A DNA stretch of 13,097 nt, taken from assembly GCA_030601645.1 (NCBI GenBank), contig JAUWBQ010000028.1, positions 1 to 13,097 on the forward strand. The letters are read 5' to 3'. The stretch is from Candidatus Bathyarchaeota archaeon (lineage in GTDB: Archaea > Thermoproteota > Bathyarchaeia > TCS64). Positions 6,026 through 13,097 of this stretch are shown here, piece after piece (position 1 is the first letter of the stretch; every line of letters begins with the position of its first letter). The notes beneath the pieces are model-generated. The model searched no databases, was not told the DNA's origin, and saw only the letters and a list, made by a program, of their open reading frames with translations. The position numbers and the translations under genes are program-made.

Positions 6026-7408
6026 TTGAATAAACCCCACCCATATCTGCCTAACAGCGTCCCCGAGATCAAGGAGAAGATGATGGAGGAGATCGGCATA
6101 GACTCCATAGATGAACTCTTCTCCGACATCCCAGACGAGTTGAAGTTCCACGGCGAACTCGACATCCTCGGCCCCTACTCGGAGGCCGAGTTGCGGAAAG
6201 AGGTCTCCGGAACCCTAGAGAAGAACTGGAGCCTCAGGTGCCCCCCCTTCCTGGGCGGGGGCGTCTGGCCCCACTATGTGCCCGCGGTGGTCGACGAGAT
6301 CGTTAGCAGGGCCGAGTTCCTCACAAGCTACACCCCCTACCAGCCCGAGATCACCCAGGGGATGCTCCAATCCATATTTGAGTACCAGAGCCTAATGTGC
6401 GAGCTGCTCGGCATGGAGGTGTCCAACGCCTCCGTGTACGATTGGGCCACGGGCCTCGGCGAGGCCGCCCGAATGGCCAGTAGACTAACGAGGAAGACTT
6501 CCATTCTAGTCCCCAGCCTTATGAGCACCAGCCGACTCGCAGTACTGAGATCGTACGCCGAACCGGCTGACATCACGACCGTTCAGGTGGACTACGACAA
6601 GACCACAGGGCAGATGGACATCGAAGACCTGAAAGAGAAGATGGACGACAAGACCGCCGCGGTCTACATCGAGAACCCCTCGTATCTCGGGTTCATCGAG
6701 GAGGGAGTAGAGGCCATAGGCGAGGTGGCGCACGACTCCAAGGCGCTGTTCATCGTCGGCGTCGACCCCATCTCCCTCGGCCTCCTCAAGCCCCCGGGAG
6801 ATTACGACGCAGACATCGTGATCGGGGAGGGACAGCCCCTCGGCAACCACATGAACTTCGGTGGCCCCCTGCTGGGCATATTCGCCTGCAAGGACCAGCC
6901 CAAGATGATCAGGCAGATGCCAGGCAGGCTGATAGGCATGACCGAGACCCTCGAGGGCTCCAAGAGGGCCTTCGCGATGACCCTCCAGACGAGGGAGCAG
7001 CACATAAGGAGGGAGAAGGCCACGTCCAACATATGCTCGAACCAGGCCCTCTGCGCTTTGGCCAGCGCAGTGTACCTATCCTTGCTGGGTCCCAAGGGCA
7101 TGAGAGAGCTGAGCGAGGTGGTGGCGAGCCGAGCGAGGTACGCCATGAGGAAGATAGGCGAGCTCCCCGGGGTCAGGGCTCCGGTGTTCAACAGCTCCCA
7201 CTTCAAGGAGTTCACGGTCAAGTTCAGGACGAAATCCGTCTCGGAGACCCATCTCAGCCTTCTCGACAGGGGGATCCACGGCGGGAAGTCCCTGGTGAAC
7301 GAGTTCCCCGAGCTCGAGGAGACTGCCCTCTACAGCGTCACCGAGATGCACACTAAGAAGGACATAGACAGGCTGGTCTCGGTCCTCGGGGAGGCGCTGG
7401 AGGGATGA
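6026..7408 (+). CDS. gcvPA: Glycine dehydrogenase (decarboxylating) subunit 1
   Basis: This is the alpha subunit of the split P-protein of the glycine cleavage system. With GcvPB it removes CO2 from glycine and passes the aminomethyl group to the lipoyl arm of H-protein; the reverse reaction can make glycine. The 460-residue length and the N-terminal HPYLPNSVPEI and IDELFSDIP segments, TSYTPYQPEITQG and the ANMYDGAT-like NASVYDWATGLGEA match the family, as does the late IRREKATSNICSNQAL segment. Like other GcvPA proteins it is fold-type I but lacks the cofactor lysine. The start is TTG with GGAGG eight bases upstream. Its TGA overlaps the next gene as ATGA, so translation is probably coupled. 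GcvT and GcvH are not in the window. Confidence 0.95.
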   Translation: MNKPHPYLPNSVPEIKEKMMEEIGIDSIDELFSDIPDELKFHGELDILGPYSEAELRKEVSGTLEKNWSLRCPPFLGGGVWPHYVPAVVDEIVSRAEFLTSYTPYQPEITQGMLQSIFEYQSLMCELLGMEVSNASVYDWATGLGEAARMASRLTRKTSILVPSLMSTSRLAVLRSYAEPADITTVQVDYDKTTGQMDIEDLKEKMDDKTAAVYIENPSYLGFIEEGVEAIGEVAHDSKALFIVGVDPISLGLLKPPGDYDADIVIGEGQPLGNHMNFGGPLLGIFACKDQPKMIRQMPGRLIGMTETLEGSKRAFAMTLQTREQHIRREKATSNICSNQALCALASAVYLSLLGPKGMRELSEVVASRARYAMRKIGELPGVRAPVFNSSHFKEFTVKFRTKSVSETHLSLLDRGIHGGKSLVNEFPELEETALYSVTEMHTKKDIDRLVSVLGEALEG

Positions 7409-8940
7409 CTATGAGACGATTCAGGCAGGCAGACTGGGAGGAACCCCTCATCTTCGAGCTGGGCATGGAGGACAGGGTCGGCTTCACCGTCCCACACCTC
7501 GAACCGGAGCTGATCGACGCCATCGATGATATCGCCGAGCTCGTCCCCGAAGGGATGGTCAGGACCAAGCCGGCCAGGTTGCCGGAGGTCTCGGAGATCG
7601 AGGTCCTCCGCCATTACATCCACCTCTCCCAGATCAACTACGGCGTAAACTCGGGGGTCATCTATCCCTTGGGAAGCTGCACCATGAAGTACAACCCCGT
7701 CATCAACGAGGTCCTCGCGAGCCACCCCAAGATCACTGAGACACACCCGGAACAGGACGAAGCCTCTGTCCAAGGCACGCTCGAGTTCTTGCACAAGCTG
7801 ACGGAGGGTTTCCTGGAGATTACGGGCATGGACGACGCCAGCCTCCAACCGGCCGCCGGCGCCCACGGCGAGTACCTCGGCATCCTCATCATCTTGGCCT
7901 ACCACGCCGACAGGGGAGAGCTGGACACCCGCAGGGAGATCATCATCCCCGACTCTGCCCACGGCACGAACCCAGCGAGCGCCATGATGGCGAGATTCAA
8001 GACCGTGGAGGTCCCGTCCAACGAGGACGGCGGCGTCGACATCGAGGCCTTGAAGAGCGTGGTCGGGCCCCAGACTGCGGGGCTGATGCTGACGAACCCC
8101 AACACGCTTGGGATCTTCGACGAGAACATCGCTGAGATCGCTGAGATAGTCCACGAAGTGGGGGGGCTGATGTACTACGACGGGGCAAACCTCAACGCCA
8201 TAATGGGCAAGTGCAGGCCCGGCGACATGGGCTTCGACATCGTCCACGTCAACCTCCACAAGACCTTCGCCACCCCCCACGGGGGCGGGGGCCCGGGTTC
8301 GGGGCCCGTGGGCGTCAAAGCCTTCCTGGCCGACTACCTCCCGGTTCCCACCGTCGAGGAGGCCGACGGAGTCTACAGCCTCAGCTGGGAGAAGCCCAAG
8401 ACGGTCGGCAAGATCCACGGGTACCACGGCAACGTGAACGTGATGCTGAAGGCGTACGCCTACATGCTGTCCCTCGGGGGGGAGGGGCTCAAGGAGGCCT
8501 CCGAGCTGGCCGTTCTGAACTCGAACTACATCGCCCAGAAGCTGAAGGACGTGAGGGGATACTCCCTCCCATTCGGGGAGGGGAAGTGGCGGATGCACGA
8601 GGCTGTGCTGAGCGCATCCGAGATGGAAGAGGAGACTGGGGTCAGGGCCCTCAACGTCTCAAAGAAGCTGCTGGACTACGGCCTCCACGCGCCCACCACG
8701 TACTTCCCCCTCATCGTCCCCGAGGCCCTCATGATAGAGCCGACGGAGACGGAGCCCCTTGAGGCCCTCGACGAGTTCATAGAGGCCATGAAGGAGATAT
8801 CCAAGCTGGCATACTCGAATCCCGAGGAGGTTCTCGAGGCCCCGAAGAACACGACGGTAGGGATGCTCGATGAGGTCAGGGCCTCCCACCCTAAGACCCT
8901 CTGCCTGAGCTGGGGGACCTACTGCAAACTCCCTCTTTGA
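7405..8940 (+). CDS. gcvPB: Glycine dehydrogenase (decarboxylating) subunit 2
   Basis: This is the beta subunit of the split P-protein, which carries pyridoxal phosphate. The cofactor lysine is K286 in HVNLHKTFATPHGGGGPG, the family signature; other hallmarks are YPLGSCTMKYNP (about 87-98), LQPAAGAHGEY (about 147-157) and DSAHGTNPASA (about 183-193). The 511-residue length is normal for the family. The ATG start lies inside the ATGA overlap with gcvPA, so the two subunits are made in step. The long open frames on the opposite strand here follow from GC-rich codon use and are not genes. After its stop there are only 53 bases before the next gene, which has its own TATA box. Confidence 0.96.
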   Translation: MTMRRFRQADWEEPLIFELGMEDRVGFTVPHLEPELIDAIDDIAELVPEGMVRTKPARLPEVSEIEVLRHYIHLSQINYGVNSGVIYPLGSCTMKYNPVINEVLASHPKITETHPEQDEASVQGTLEFLHKLTEGFLEITGMDDASLQPAAGAHGEYLGILIILAYHADRGELDTRREIIIPDSAHGTNPASAMMARFKTVEVPSNEDGGVDIEALKSVVGPQTAGLMLTNPNTLGIFDENIAEIAEIVHEVGGLMYYDGANLNAIMGKCRPGDMGFDIVHVNLHKTFATPHGGGGPGSGPVGVKAFLADYLPVPTVEEADGVYSLSWEKPKTVGKIHGYHGNVNVMLKAYAYMLSLGGEGLKEASELAVLNSNYIAQKLKDVRGYSLPFGEGKWRMHEAVLSASEMEEETGVRALNVSKKLLDYGLHAPTTYFPLIVPEALMIEPTETEPLEALDEFIEAMKEISKLAYSNPEEVLEAPKNTTVGMLDEVRASHPKTLCLSWGTYCKLPL

Positions 8941-8951
8941 GGGGGGCAGCA

Positions 8952-8960
8952 TTTTTATTC
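8952..8960 (+). promoter_or_regulatory. TATA-like box of the insertase-cmk-rpl14e operon
   Basis: TTTTTATTC, about 34-42 bases before ATG 8994. Transcription would start near 8981, leaving a leader of about 13 bases that begins at a purine-rich GGAAGGGA stretch, which may serve as the ribosome site. Confidence 0.5.
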
Positions 8961-8993
8961 ACATAATACGAAGGAGGGCTGGAAGGGACCCCG

Positions 8994-9512
8994 ATGATGA
9001 ACCTACTATCGACTCTCGCCTCGGCAGACCTGAGCAGCCTGCAGCAGCCCCCAATGGCTACCATACTCATCCTCTTGTTGACCATCGCACTAAACCTAGT
9101 GATCGGCTTCTTGGGCAGGAGGAGCATGGACCTCGATGAGTATAGGAGGATCATGACGGAGTCTCGCATCGCTCAGCAGGAAGTGATGGCGGCGATGAAG
9201 AGCGGCAACCAGAGAAGGATCTCCAAGGCTCAGAAGAGGCAGCAGGAACTCTCCCAGGAACAGATGAAGATCTCGGGGAATAGGATGAAGACGTCTTTCT
9301 TCTACATTATCCCTCTGATGATCCTCTGGCCGGTCCTCCGGACATTCTTCGGCGATGCCATCATCGCCTACATGCCTTTCAAGTCCCCCATCTCGGGCCT
9401 CGAACTGAAGATGGGCAGCTGGTACTTCCTCTGCACATTCACGTCAAGCATCATCATACAGCGAGTCCTTGGCCTCACCTTTGAAATCGATCCCGAGGAT
9501 AGCGCCAAGTAG
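8994..9512 (+). CDS. DUF106/EMC3-type membrane insertase (Oxa1 superfamily)
   Basis: This 172-residue integral membrane protein has one helix near the N-terminus (about 22-41), a basic, Gln-rich coiled-coil cytoplasmic segment (about 46-98), and two further helices (about 101-119 and 142-161). That is the layout of archaeal DUF106 proteins, which belong to the Oxa1/YidC/EMC3/TMCO1 superfamily and are thought to help insert membrane proteins beside the ribosome and Sec channel. Its place before cytidylate kinase and eL14 is the conserved archaeal neighbourhood for this family. ATGATG gives two possible starts three bases apart; I used the first. The next gene begins 9 bases after its stop. Confidence 0.85.
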   Translation: MMNLLSTLASADLSSLQQPPMATILILLLTIALNLVIGFLGRRSMDLDEYRRIMTESRIAQQEVMAAMKSGNQRRISKAQKRQQELSQEQMKISGNRMKTSFFYIIPLMILWPVLRTFFGDAIIAYMPFKSPISGLELKMGSWYFLCTFTSSIIIQRVLGLTFEIDPEDSAK

Positions 9513-9521
9513 GTCTCAGAG

Positions 9522-10088
9522 ATGAACGACCAGGCGGATCAGGCCTCCGAGAGGGGGCTCGTGATAACCGTGAGTGGCGTCCACGGTTCTGGGCGCTCCA
9601 CCCACGCAAAGAAGCTGGCGGAGACCTTCGCCCTCAGGTACGTGTCCTCGGGGACCATATTCAGGCAGATGGCGGATGAGCGGGGTATAAACCTAGAGGA
9701 AATGTCAAAGCTTACGGAAGAGAACCCTGAACTTGACAGGATGATCGACGAGAGGGCCACGGAGGAATCCAAGAAGGGCGGGGTCGTGATCGACGCGACT
9801 CTCTCCGGCTGGATGGCCCACGACCCGGATATCAGGATCTTCCTTAAAACCCCCTTCGAGGCCCGGATAAGGAGGATTGCCAAGAGGGAGGGAATCCCCT
9901 ACGAGGAGGCTGAGAAGGAGACCACGGTCAGGGAGGAGAGCGAGAGGGAGAGGTTCCAGGAATACTACAGTTTAGACATCGCAGACCTCTCCATATACGA
10001 CGTGATCCTGAACACCGAACTCTATGAGCCGGAGGGGACGGCGCGAATCCTTAAAAGCGTGGTCGAGGAATACTGCTCGATCAGGTGA
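9522..10088 (+). CDS. cmk: Archaeal-type cytidylate kinase
   Basis: It phosphorylates CMP (and dCMP) to the diphosphate using ATP, in pyrimidine nucleotide supply. The 188-residue protein has a P-loop GVHGSGRST (about 19-27), the segment RYVSSGTIFRQMADERG (about 39-55), typical of archaeal CMP kinases, an acidic DxxIDE-like helix (ELDRMIDERA) and the lid region REESERERFQEYY with GIPYEEAE before it. Position 25 of the P-loop is Arg where most P-loop kinases have Lys; archaeal CMP kinases often vary here, so activity is still likely. The N-terminus has an extra ten hydrophilic residues before the first strand. Its stop overlaps the ribosome site of eL14, so the two genes are tightly linked. 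Confidence 0.92.
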   Translation: MNDQADQASERGLVITVSGVHGSGRSTHAKKLAETFALRYVSSGTIFRQMADERGINLEEMSKLTEENPELDRMIDERATEESKKGGVVIDATLSGWMAHDPDIRIFLKTPFEARIRRIAKREGIPYEEAEKETTVREESERERFQEYYSLDIADLSIYDVILNTELYEPEGTARILKSVVEEYCSIR

Positions 10089-10092
10089 TCGG

Positions 10093-10326
10093 ATGTCGGC
10101 CATGGATGTAGGGCGGATCTGCCTCAAACTGAAGGGGAGAGAGGCGGCGAAGCGCTGCGTCGTAGTTGACGTTATCGACAGGAACTACGTGATTGTGACC
10201 GGCCCCTTCGAGCTGACTGGGGTCAAGCGGAGGAGGGTCAACATGAGTCACCTGAAGCCCTTGGATGAGGTGATCGAAATCCCTAGGAACGCCTCGGACC
10301 AAGAGATAATTGACATCCTGGGTTAA
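10093..10326 (+). CDS. rpl14e: Large ribosomal subunit protein eL14
   Basis: This 77-residue ribosomal protein of the archaeal/eukaryotic eL14 family is a KOW-like small barrel that binds 23S rRNA. Family features are DVGRICLKLKGREAAKRCV near the start, VTGPFELTGVKRRRVNMSHL in the middle and a short NASDQEI tail. I chose ATG 10093 because the AGGTGATCGG ribosome site, which includes the cmk stop, lies directly before it; the longer frame from 10024 would run inside cmk and match nothing. ATG 10102 is possible but has no better ribosome site. In many archaea cbf5 follows this gene; here it does not. Confidence 0.93.
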   Translation: MSAMDVGRICLKLKGREAAKRCVVVDVIDRNYVIVTGPFELTGVKRRRVNMSHLKPLDEVIEIPRNASDQEIIDILG

Positions 10327-10360
10327 GGCCCTTCAATCCTTGCAGAGTTTATTGCCTGGG

Positions 10361-10560
10361 ATTGGATTTTCCGTTTTGTGGAGGGGCCTGGCCGCGTCGG
10401 CCGTCGTCCTTCGTTGCCGTTGGGGCGGCCCGTTTCCCCAGACCACTCGTGTGGGGTTCGGGCGGCCTTACCGTTCCTTTGGAGCCCGGCGCCCACGGGT
10501 TCGGCCCCTGATCCACCGTCTATGTCGTTCATGCGCCCTGTTGCTATGATGGAATCCATT
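10361..10560 (+). ncRNA. Candidate structured RNA of unknown class (GC-rich intergenic island)
   Basis: Between the convergent eL14 and TrmB genes lies a stretch about 72 percent GC over 10381-10500, while other intergenic regions are AT-rich. It is closed by a long-range stem: TGGATT-tt-CCGTT (10363-10375) pairs with GATGGAATCCA (10548-10558). Inner hairpins include GGCCG-cgt-CGGCC (10390-10402), TGGGG/CCCCA (10421-10440), CCAC-tcgt-GTGG (10443-10454) and CGGGC/GCCCG (10459-10488). G-U pairs extend the closing stem on the plus strand only. I found no RNase P, SRP, 5S, tRNA or box C/D signature. It may be a 3' UTR element of the eL14 transcript or a separate RNA; it has not been folded by computer. 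Confidence 0.35.
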
Positions 10561-11489
10561 TAGAGGGGCTGAGTCTTTAAGGGGGATTTTCGCTTCACGT
10601 CCGTCATGAGGAGGGACATGAGGGAGAGGATTGTTGAGTCGTCAGAGAATACTGCGAATTCTATGGACGGGGTCATCGTCTCCCGCTCGTCCAGTTTCGC
10701 GAGGACGAAGCGTCTGTGGTCCGAGTCTATGAAGAGGAGGGGGGTGGAGACCGCGACTTTCCTCACCTCGAACAGGTATGAGAGCTCCCTCGCCAGGGGG
10801 TTCGTCTTGGGGTTCAAGGGGGAGCAGATTCTGATCTCGACCCCTTCCTCCTTTACCTGGTCGAGGAGCTTGGGGGCGGAGTTGAATAGGAGTGAGAGCC
10901 CGTCTGCGCTCGTGAGGATGTCCAGAGTCTCCTCGGACTGGCTAATCATCTCGTGGCATTTTCCTATAATGTCGTCGTCTTTGTCGATGTACCAGATTAT
11001 CTTCTTCTTGGGAGATGCATCGCTCTTGATGAGTTCGTGGGTCCGTGTGAGGGTTTCGAGGACTGCGGAGAAGTCGTGGGCCTTGTTCTTCACCCTCTTT
11101 AGGGTCGCGCTGAACGCGTCTGTGGGGGAGGCGGGGGCGAAATACTTGGGGACTCCGGGTATTTCGACAACTATTCCGTATTCTATTAGTTTTTTTAGGG
11201 TTCCGTAAACTTTCGTCCTGGGAACGTTGCAAGTAATGCTGAGCTTTCTCGCTCCAGAGCACCCAAGGCCCAATAGGCTAAGATATACCTTGGATTCGTA
11301 CTCCGAAAGGCCAGCGTATTCAACCATTTTTGGCCAGATGAGAAGCAGGTCTACGATGTCGTTGTCTTCGCTCTTGTTTAGGGATCTTCGTTCTCTTGAA
11401 GTTTTAGTTAAATGAGTCAAAATTGTTCGTTCCCGTTGGTTTTTATTATGTTTATTATTTCTTGATACTGTCACTATCAGCACCCTCAT
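10560..11489 (-). CDS. TrmB-family transcription regulator
   Basis: This 309-residue protein has a TrmB-type winged helix-turn-helix (about residues 57-118; SEYESKVYLSLLGLG and VPRTKVYGTLKKL are hallmark segments), a helical linker (about 121-155) and a C-terminal ligand-type domain (about 162-300) like that of archaeal TrmB proteins, which often sense sugars or other small metabolites. The ligand here is unknown. The 53 residues before the domain are Asn/Lys/Arg-rich and lower in GC than the rest, so the true start may be ATG 11327 (residue 55) or TTG 11420. An AT-rich stretch on the minus strand (CATAATAAAAACC, about 11441-11453) would suit as promoter for the shorter forms; GTATACTT at about 11535-11542 would suit the long form. 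Confidence 0.8.
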   Translation of the reverse strand: MRVLIVTVSRNNKHNKNQRERTILTHLTKTSRERRSLNKSEDNDIVDLLLIWPKMVEYAGLSEYESKVYLSLLGLGCSGARKLSITCNVPRTKVYGTLKKLIEYGIVVEIPGVPKYFAPASPTDAFSATLKRVKNKAHDFSAVLETLTRTHELIKSDASPKKKIIWYIDKDDDIIGKCHEMISQSEETLDILTSADGLSLLFNSAPKLLDQVKEEGVEIRICSPLNPKTNPLARELSYLFEVRKVAVSTPLLFIDSDHRRFVLAKLDERETMTPSIEFAVFSDDSTILSLMSLLMTDVKRKSPLKTQPL

Positions 11490-11666
11490 CGTAGTTACAT
11501 CGTGAAGTTAGCGTTGGGGCTTCGATCAGTCCCAAGTATACCCCCGGGAACATATGGAAGACACATAGATTTCGAATTTTTTTTACAAACAATCGTTTTT
11601 TTTAACATCAAAAAATTGGTTATTACGTTTTTATGTAACTAAAAACTGCGAAAATAAGAGCCTATG

Positions 11667-11687
11667 TGCATCTGTTTTATGCATCTG
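11667..11687. repeat. Direct repeat TGCATCTG, candidate operator
   Basis: TGCATCTG occurs at 11667-11674 and again at 11680-11687, 13 bp apart start to start. It ends 12 bp upstream of the TATA box of the ArsR-like gene, a position where archaeal activators or repressors often bind. Confidence 0.4.
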
Positions 11688-11699
11688 AAAGTATCACTC

Positions 11700-11707
11700 T
11701 TTAAATA
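11700..11707 (+). promoter_or_regulatory. TATA box of the ArsR-like gene
   Basis: TTTAAATA, with transcription expected near 11730 and a leader of about 30 bases to ATG 11764. No clear ribosome site lies before the ATG. Confidence 0.5.
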
Positions 11708-11763
11708 TTCGTTTTCTCGTTACCATAATGTTTGATATTTTAATTCCGAGTCGGTATTGAAAC

Positions 11764-12075
11764 ATGGAAAACATAAGGATGCAGCTCAAAGTCCTCTCGA
11801 AAAGGCATTCCCTCGAATTAATAAGGCTCCTTTTCGAGGATCAGAAATACGTCTCCCAAATTTCGAAGGAAACAGGCATCCCATACACCACCGTTCAACA
11901 GAGAGTGTCAGAGCTAGAGAGAGCCGGAATTGTGGAAGTGGAGGCAGGAGTCGACGAAGCTTCGAAGAGGGCGATCAAGCTGGTCAGATTGGTGAATTTT
12001 AGGATCGAACTCACCCCTAGAGTAATCCAAAAGCTCGTTACCGGTGAAGACCATAGAGAGCTTAGAATAGGGTAA
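11764..12075 (+). CDS. Small ArsR-like winged-helix transcription regulator
   Basis: This 103-residue protein is almost entirely a winged helix-turn-helix of the ArsR/MarR-like type: helix pair LSKRHSLELIRLLFEDQ (about 11-27), turn with YVSQISKETGIPYTTVQQRV (about 29-48; recognition helix PYTTVQQRVSELE) and a wing through AGIVEVEAG. The tail has no metal-binding Cys/His motif, so it is not a classic metal sensor, and no ligand can be proposed. It probably binds as a dimer; the TGCATCTG direct repeat just upstream of its own promoter is a possible target (inference). Its stop is 2 bp from the end of the converging cysteine synthase gene, so each transcript probably runs into the other. Confidence 0.78.
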   Translation: MENIRMQLKVLSKRHSLELIRLLFEDQKYVSQISKETGIPYTTVQQRVSELERAGIVEVEAGVDEASKRAIKLVRLVNFRIELTPRVIQKLVTGEDHRELRIG

Positions 12076-12077
12076 AA

Positions 12078-13049
12078 TCAAGTGGTATACTTTTTCTCCG
12101 TTAAATAGCGATCCCTGCTATCCGGCAGAACCGTCACGACCCGGCGGCCCTCTCCCAATTCCTCCGCTACTCTGAGAGCCTGAAAGACATTAGCCCCGGA
12201 AGAGACGCCGCAGAAGAGGCCCTCCTCTCTGACGAGCCTGTCCGACATCTCGATGGCGTCGTGGTTGGTGACCTTGACTACCTCGTCCACTATACCGCTC
12301 TTCATCATCTCCTCGATGATCCCGCCTGTCACCTCACCGCCAAAGCCCGGAATCCTGTAGTATCCGCCGCTAATGGGATAGTTAGCCGAGGCGGGCTCGA
12401 CCCCGACGATCCTCACACCGGGCAACTTTTCCCGGAGAGCCTTCGCGACACCGTAAAGGGTTCCCCCAACGCCGATGGAAGCCACGAAGGCATCCACCCT
12501 GCCTTTCATCTGCTGGAGTATCTCCTTTCCGGTTTTAACGTGGGCCTTGGTGTTAGCGGGATTGCTGAACTGGCGGGCCCACCAAGTATTGGGTCGAGTT
12601 CGTTCCAGCTCTAGGCATTTGAGCCGTGTGTCGATCTCCACCTCGGCTCCCGCTACGCTCTTGTCCTCGGATGTAGATTCGAGCTTGAGCTGGTGGACCT
12701 CGGCGCCGTAGCTCTCAATGAGCCTGATCCGCTCGGGGGTCATCCCCTCCGGCATGTAGATGGCGACCTGGTAGCCGAGGTAGTTGCCGATGAAGCTGAC
12801 CGAGGTCCCCGTGTTTCCCGTGCTCGCCTCTATGATGGTGTAACCTGGCTTCAGCTTCCCTTCCGCCTCCGCCTCCCGGATCATCTCCAGGACTATCCGG
12901 TCTTTCAGGCTACCGCTGGGGTTCATGTACTCGCATTTCACGTAGACATCCGCCAAGCCCTTTTCCGGGACTTTCCTCAGCCTGACCATCGGCGTGTTCC
13001 CGATGAGATCTAGGACGCTGTCAACAACCTTCAAACTCAATCCCAGCAC
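12078..13049 (-). CDS. PLP-dependent cysteine synthase family protein
   Basis: It probably makes L-cysteine from an activated serine (O-acetyl- or O-phosphoserine) and sulfide. The 323-residue protein is fold-type II: LIGNTPMVRL (about 15-24), the cofactor lysine K49 in NPSGSLKDR, the substrate loop EASTGNTG (about 74-81), the phosphate cup GVGGT (about 193-197) and GVSSGA (about 281-286), whose Ser contacts the cofactor ring nitrogen. QFSNPANTKAH and LPDSRDRYLTEKKY also fit. The region after GVEPA is shorter than in bacterial CysK (no PGPH before the glycine-rich turn), so the donor substrate is uncertain, and cystathionine beta-synthase-type activity is not excluded. The start is GTG 13049, though TTG codons at residues 4 and 6 are possible. 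Confidence 0.9.
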   Translation of the reverse strand: MLGLSLKVVDSVLDLIGNTPMVRLRKVPEKGLADVYVKCEYMNPSGSLKDRIVLEMIREAEAEGKLKPGYTIIEASTGNTGTSVSFIGNYLGYQVAIYMPEGMTPERIRLIESYGAEVHQLKLESTSEDKSVAGAEVEIDTRLKCLELERTRPNTWWARQFSNPANTKAHVKTGKEILQQMKGRVDAFVASIGVGGTLYGVAKALREKLPGVRIVGVEPASANYPISGGYYRIPGFGGEVTGGIIEEMMKSGIVDEVVKVTNHDAIEMSDRLVREEGLFCGVSSGANVFQALRVAEELGEGRRVVTVLPDSRDRYLTEKKYTT

Positions 13050-13097
13050 TATTAGACAACGTTGGCGGGATAACAGTTTCCTTTGATCCTCACAAGG

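Larger units (their letters stand above)
11490..11763. promoter_or_regulatory. AT-rich divergent control region with T/A tracts
   Basis: This 274-bp gap separates the TrmB gene (leftward) from the ArsR-like gene (rightward). It holds T8 runs at 11577-11584 and 11596-11603, an A6 run at 11610-11615, T5 at 11628-11632 and A5 at 11641-11645, spaced about 12-19 bp, which may bend the DNA. Two similar segments, CGTTTTTTTTAAC (11594-11606) and CGTTTTTATGTAAC (11626-11639), could be regulator half-sites. No gene is visible in it. Confidence 0.4.

Noticed and set aside
7330..8598. 422-codon open frame on the minus strand across gcvPB
   Set aside because: It lies opposite a strongly conserved enzyme gene and is explained by GC-rich third positions. 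The His/Val/Asp/Gly-rich translation is typical of such shadows.
8211..8762. 183-codon plus-strand frame inside gcvPB
   Set aside because: An Arg/Gly/Pro-rich out-of-frame reading of gcvPB with no domain.
10440..10515. GGTTCGG segments that recall a tRNA T-arm or 5S rRNA
   Set aside because: The T-loop consensus, acceptor stem and anticodon arm are missing, and the 5S core motif is absent.
10323..10559. Open frames on both strands of the GC-rich island after eL14
   Set aside because: The translations have no protein-like pattern and no ribosome site. Base pairing explains the stretch better than coding.
11490..11763. AT-rich region as a replication origin
   Set aside because: I saw no origin recognition box repeats and no cdc6/orc1 gene nearby; two divergent promoters explain the composition.

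Overview
This window looks like part of an archaeal chromosome with fairly high GC in its genes (roughly 55-60 percent by eye). The archaeal signs are ribosomal protein eL14, an archaeal-type cytidylate kinase, a DUF106/EMC3-type membrane insertase, a bifunctional phosphoglucose/phosphomannose isomerase, a TrmB regulator and a SPOUT RNA methyltransferase of the archaeal/eukaryotic family. TATA-like boxes also sit at the right distance before most genes. The mix fits a TACK- or Asgard-type archaeon; I cannot name the lineage. I found no tRNA, rRNA, CRISPR array, insertion sequence or phage gene.

Layout. Positions 169-1279 hold two small membrane proteins on the minus strand, one of them a winged-helix protein with two membrane helices, separated by an AT-rich spacer with a perfect 16-bp palindrome. 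Positions 1324-2706 hold a minus-strand operon: a gene of unknown function (perhaps RNase H-like), whose apparent first codons lie in another frame behind a TAG, overlapping a SPOUT methyltransferase gene by ATGA. Then come, all on minus and each with its own promoter, the sugar-phosphate isomerase (2761-3813), a 2[4Fe-4S] ferredoxin (3963-4145) and a 559-residue secretory membrane protein (4213-5892). The last resembles ribophorin I, a subunit of the eukaryotic oligosaccharyltransferase, along its whole length.

On the plus strand, gcvPA-gcvPB (6026-8940) encode the two halves of glycine decarboxylase, followed by a DUF106 insertase, cytidylate kinase and eL14 (8994-10326). A GC-rich, apparently structured 200-bp island (10361-10560) follows. 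Next are a TrmB-family regulator (minus), an AT-rich divergent control region, a small ArsR-like winged-helix gene (plus), and a cysteine synthase gene (minus) that ends 2 bp from it.

The genes do not form one pathway. The themes are one-carbon/amino-acid metabolism (glycine decarboxylase, cysteine synthase), protein handling at the membrane (DUF106 insertase, ribophorin-like protein), translation (eL14, SPOUT enzyme) and transcription control. The two most unusual items are the ribophorin-like protein and the frame break at 2677-2706.
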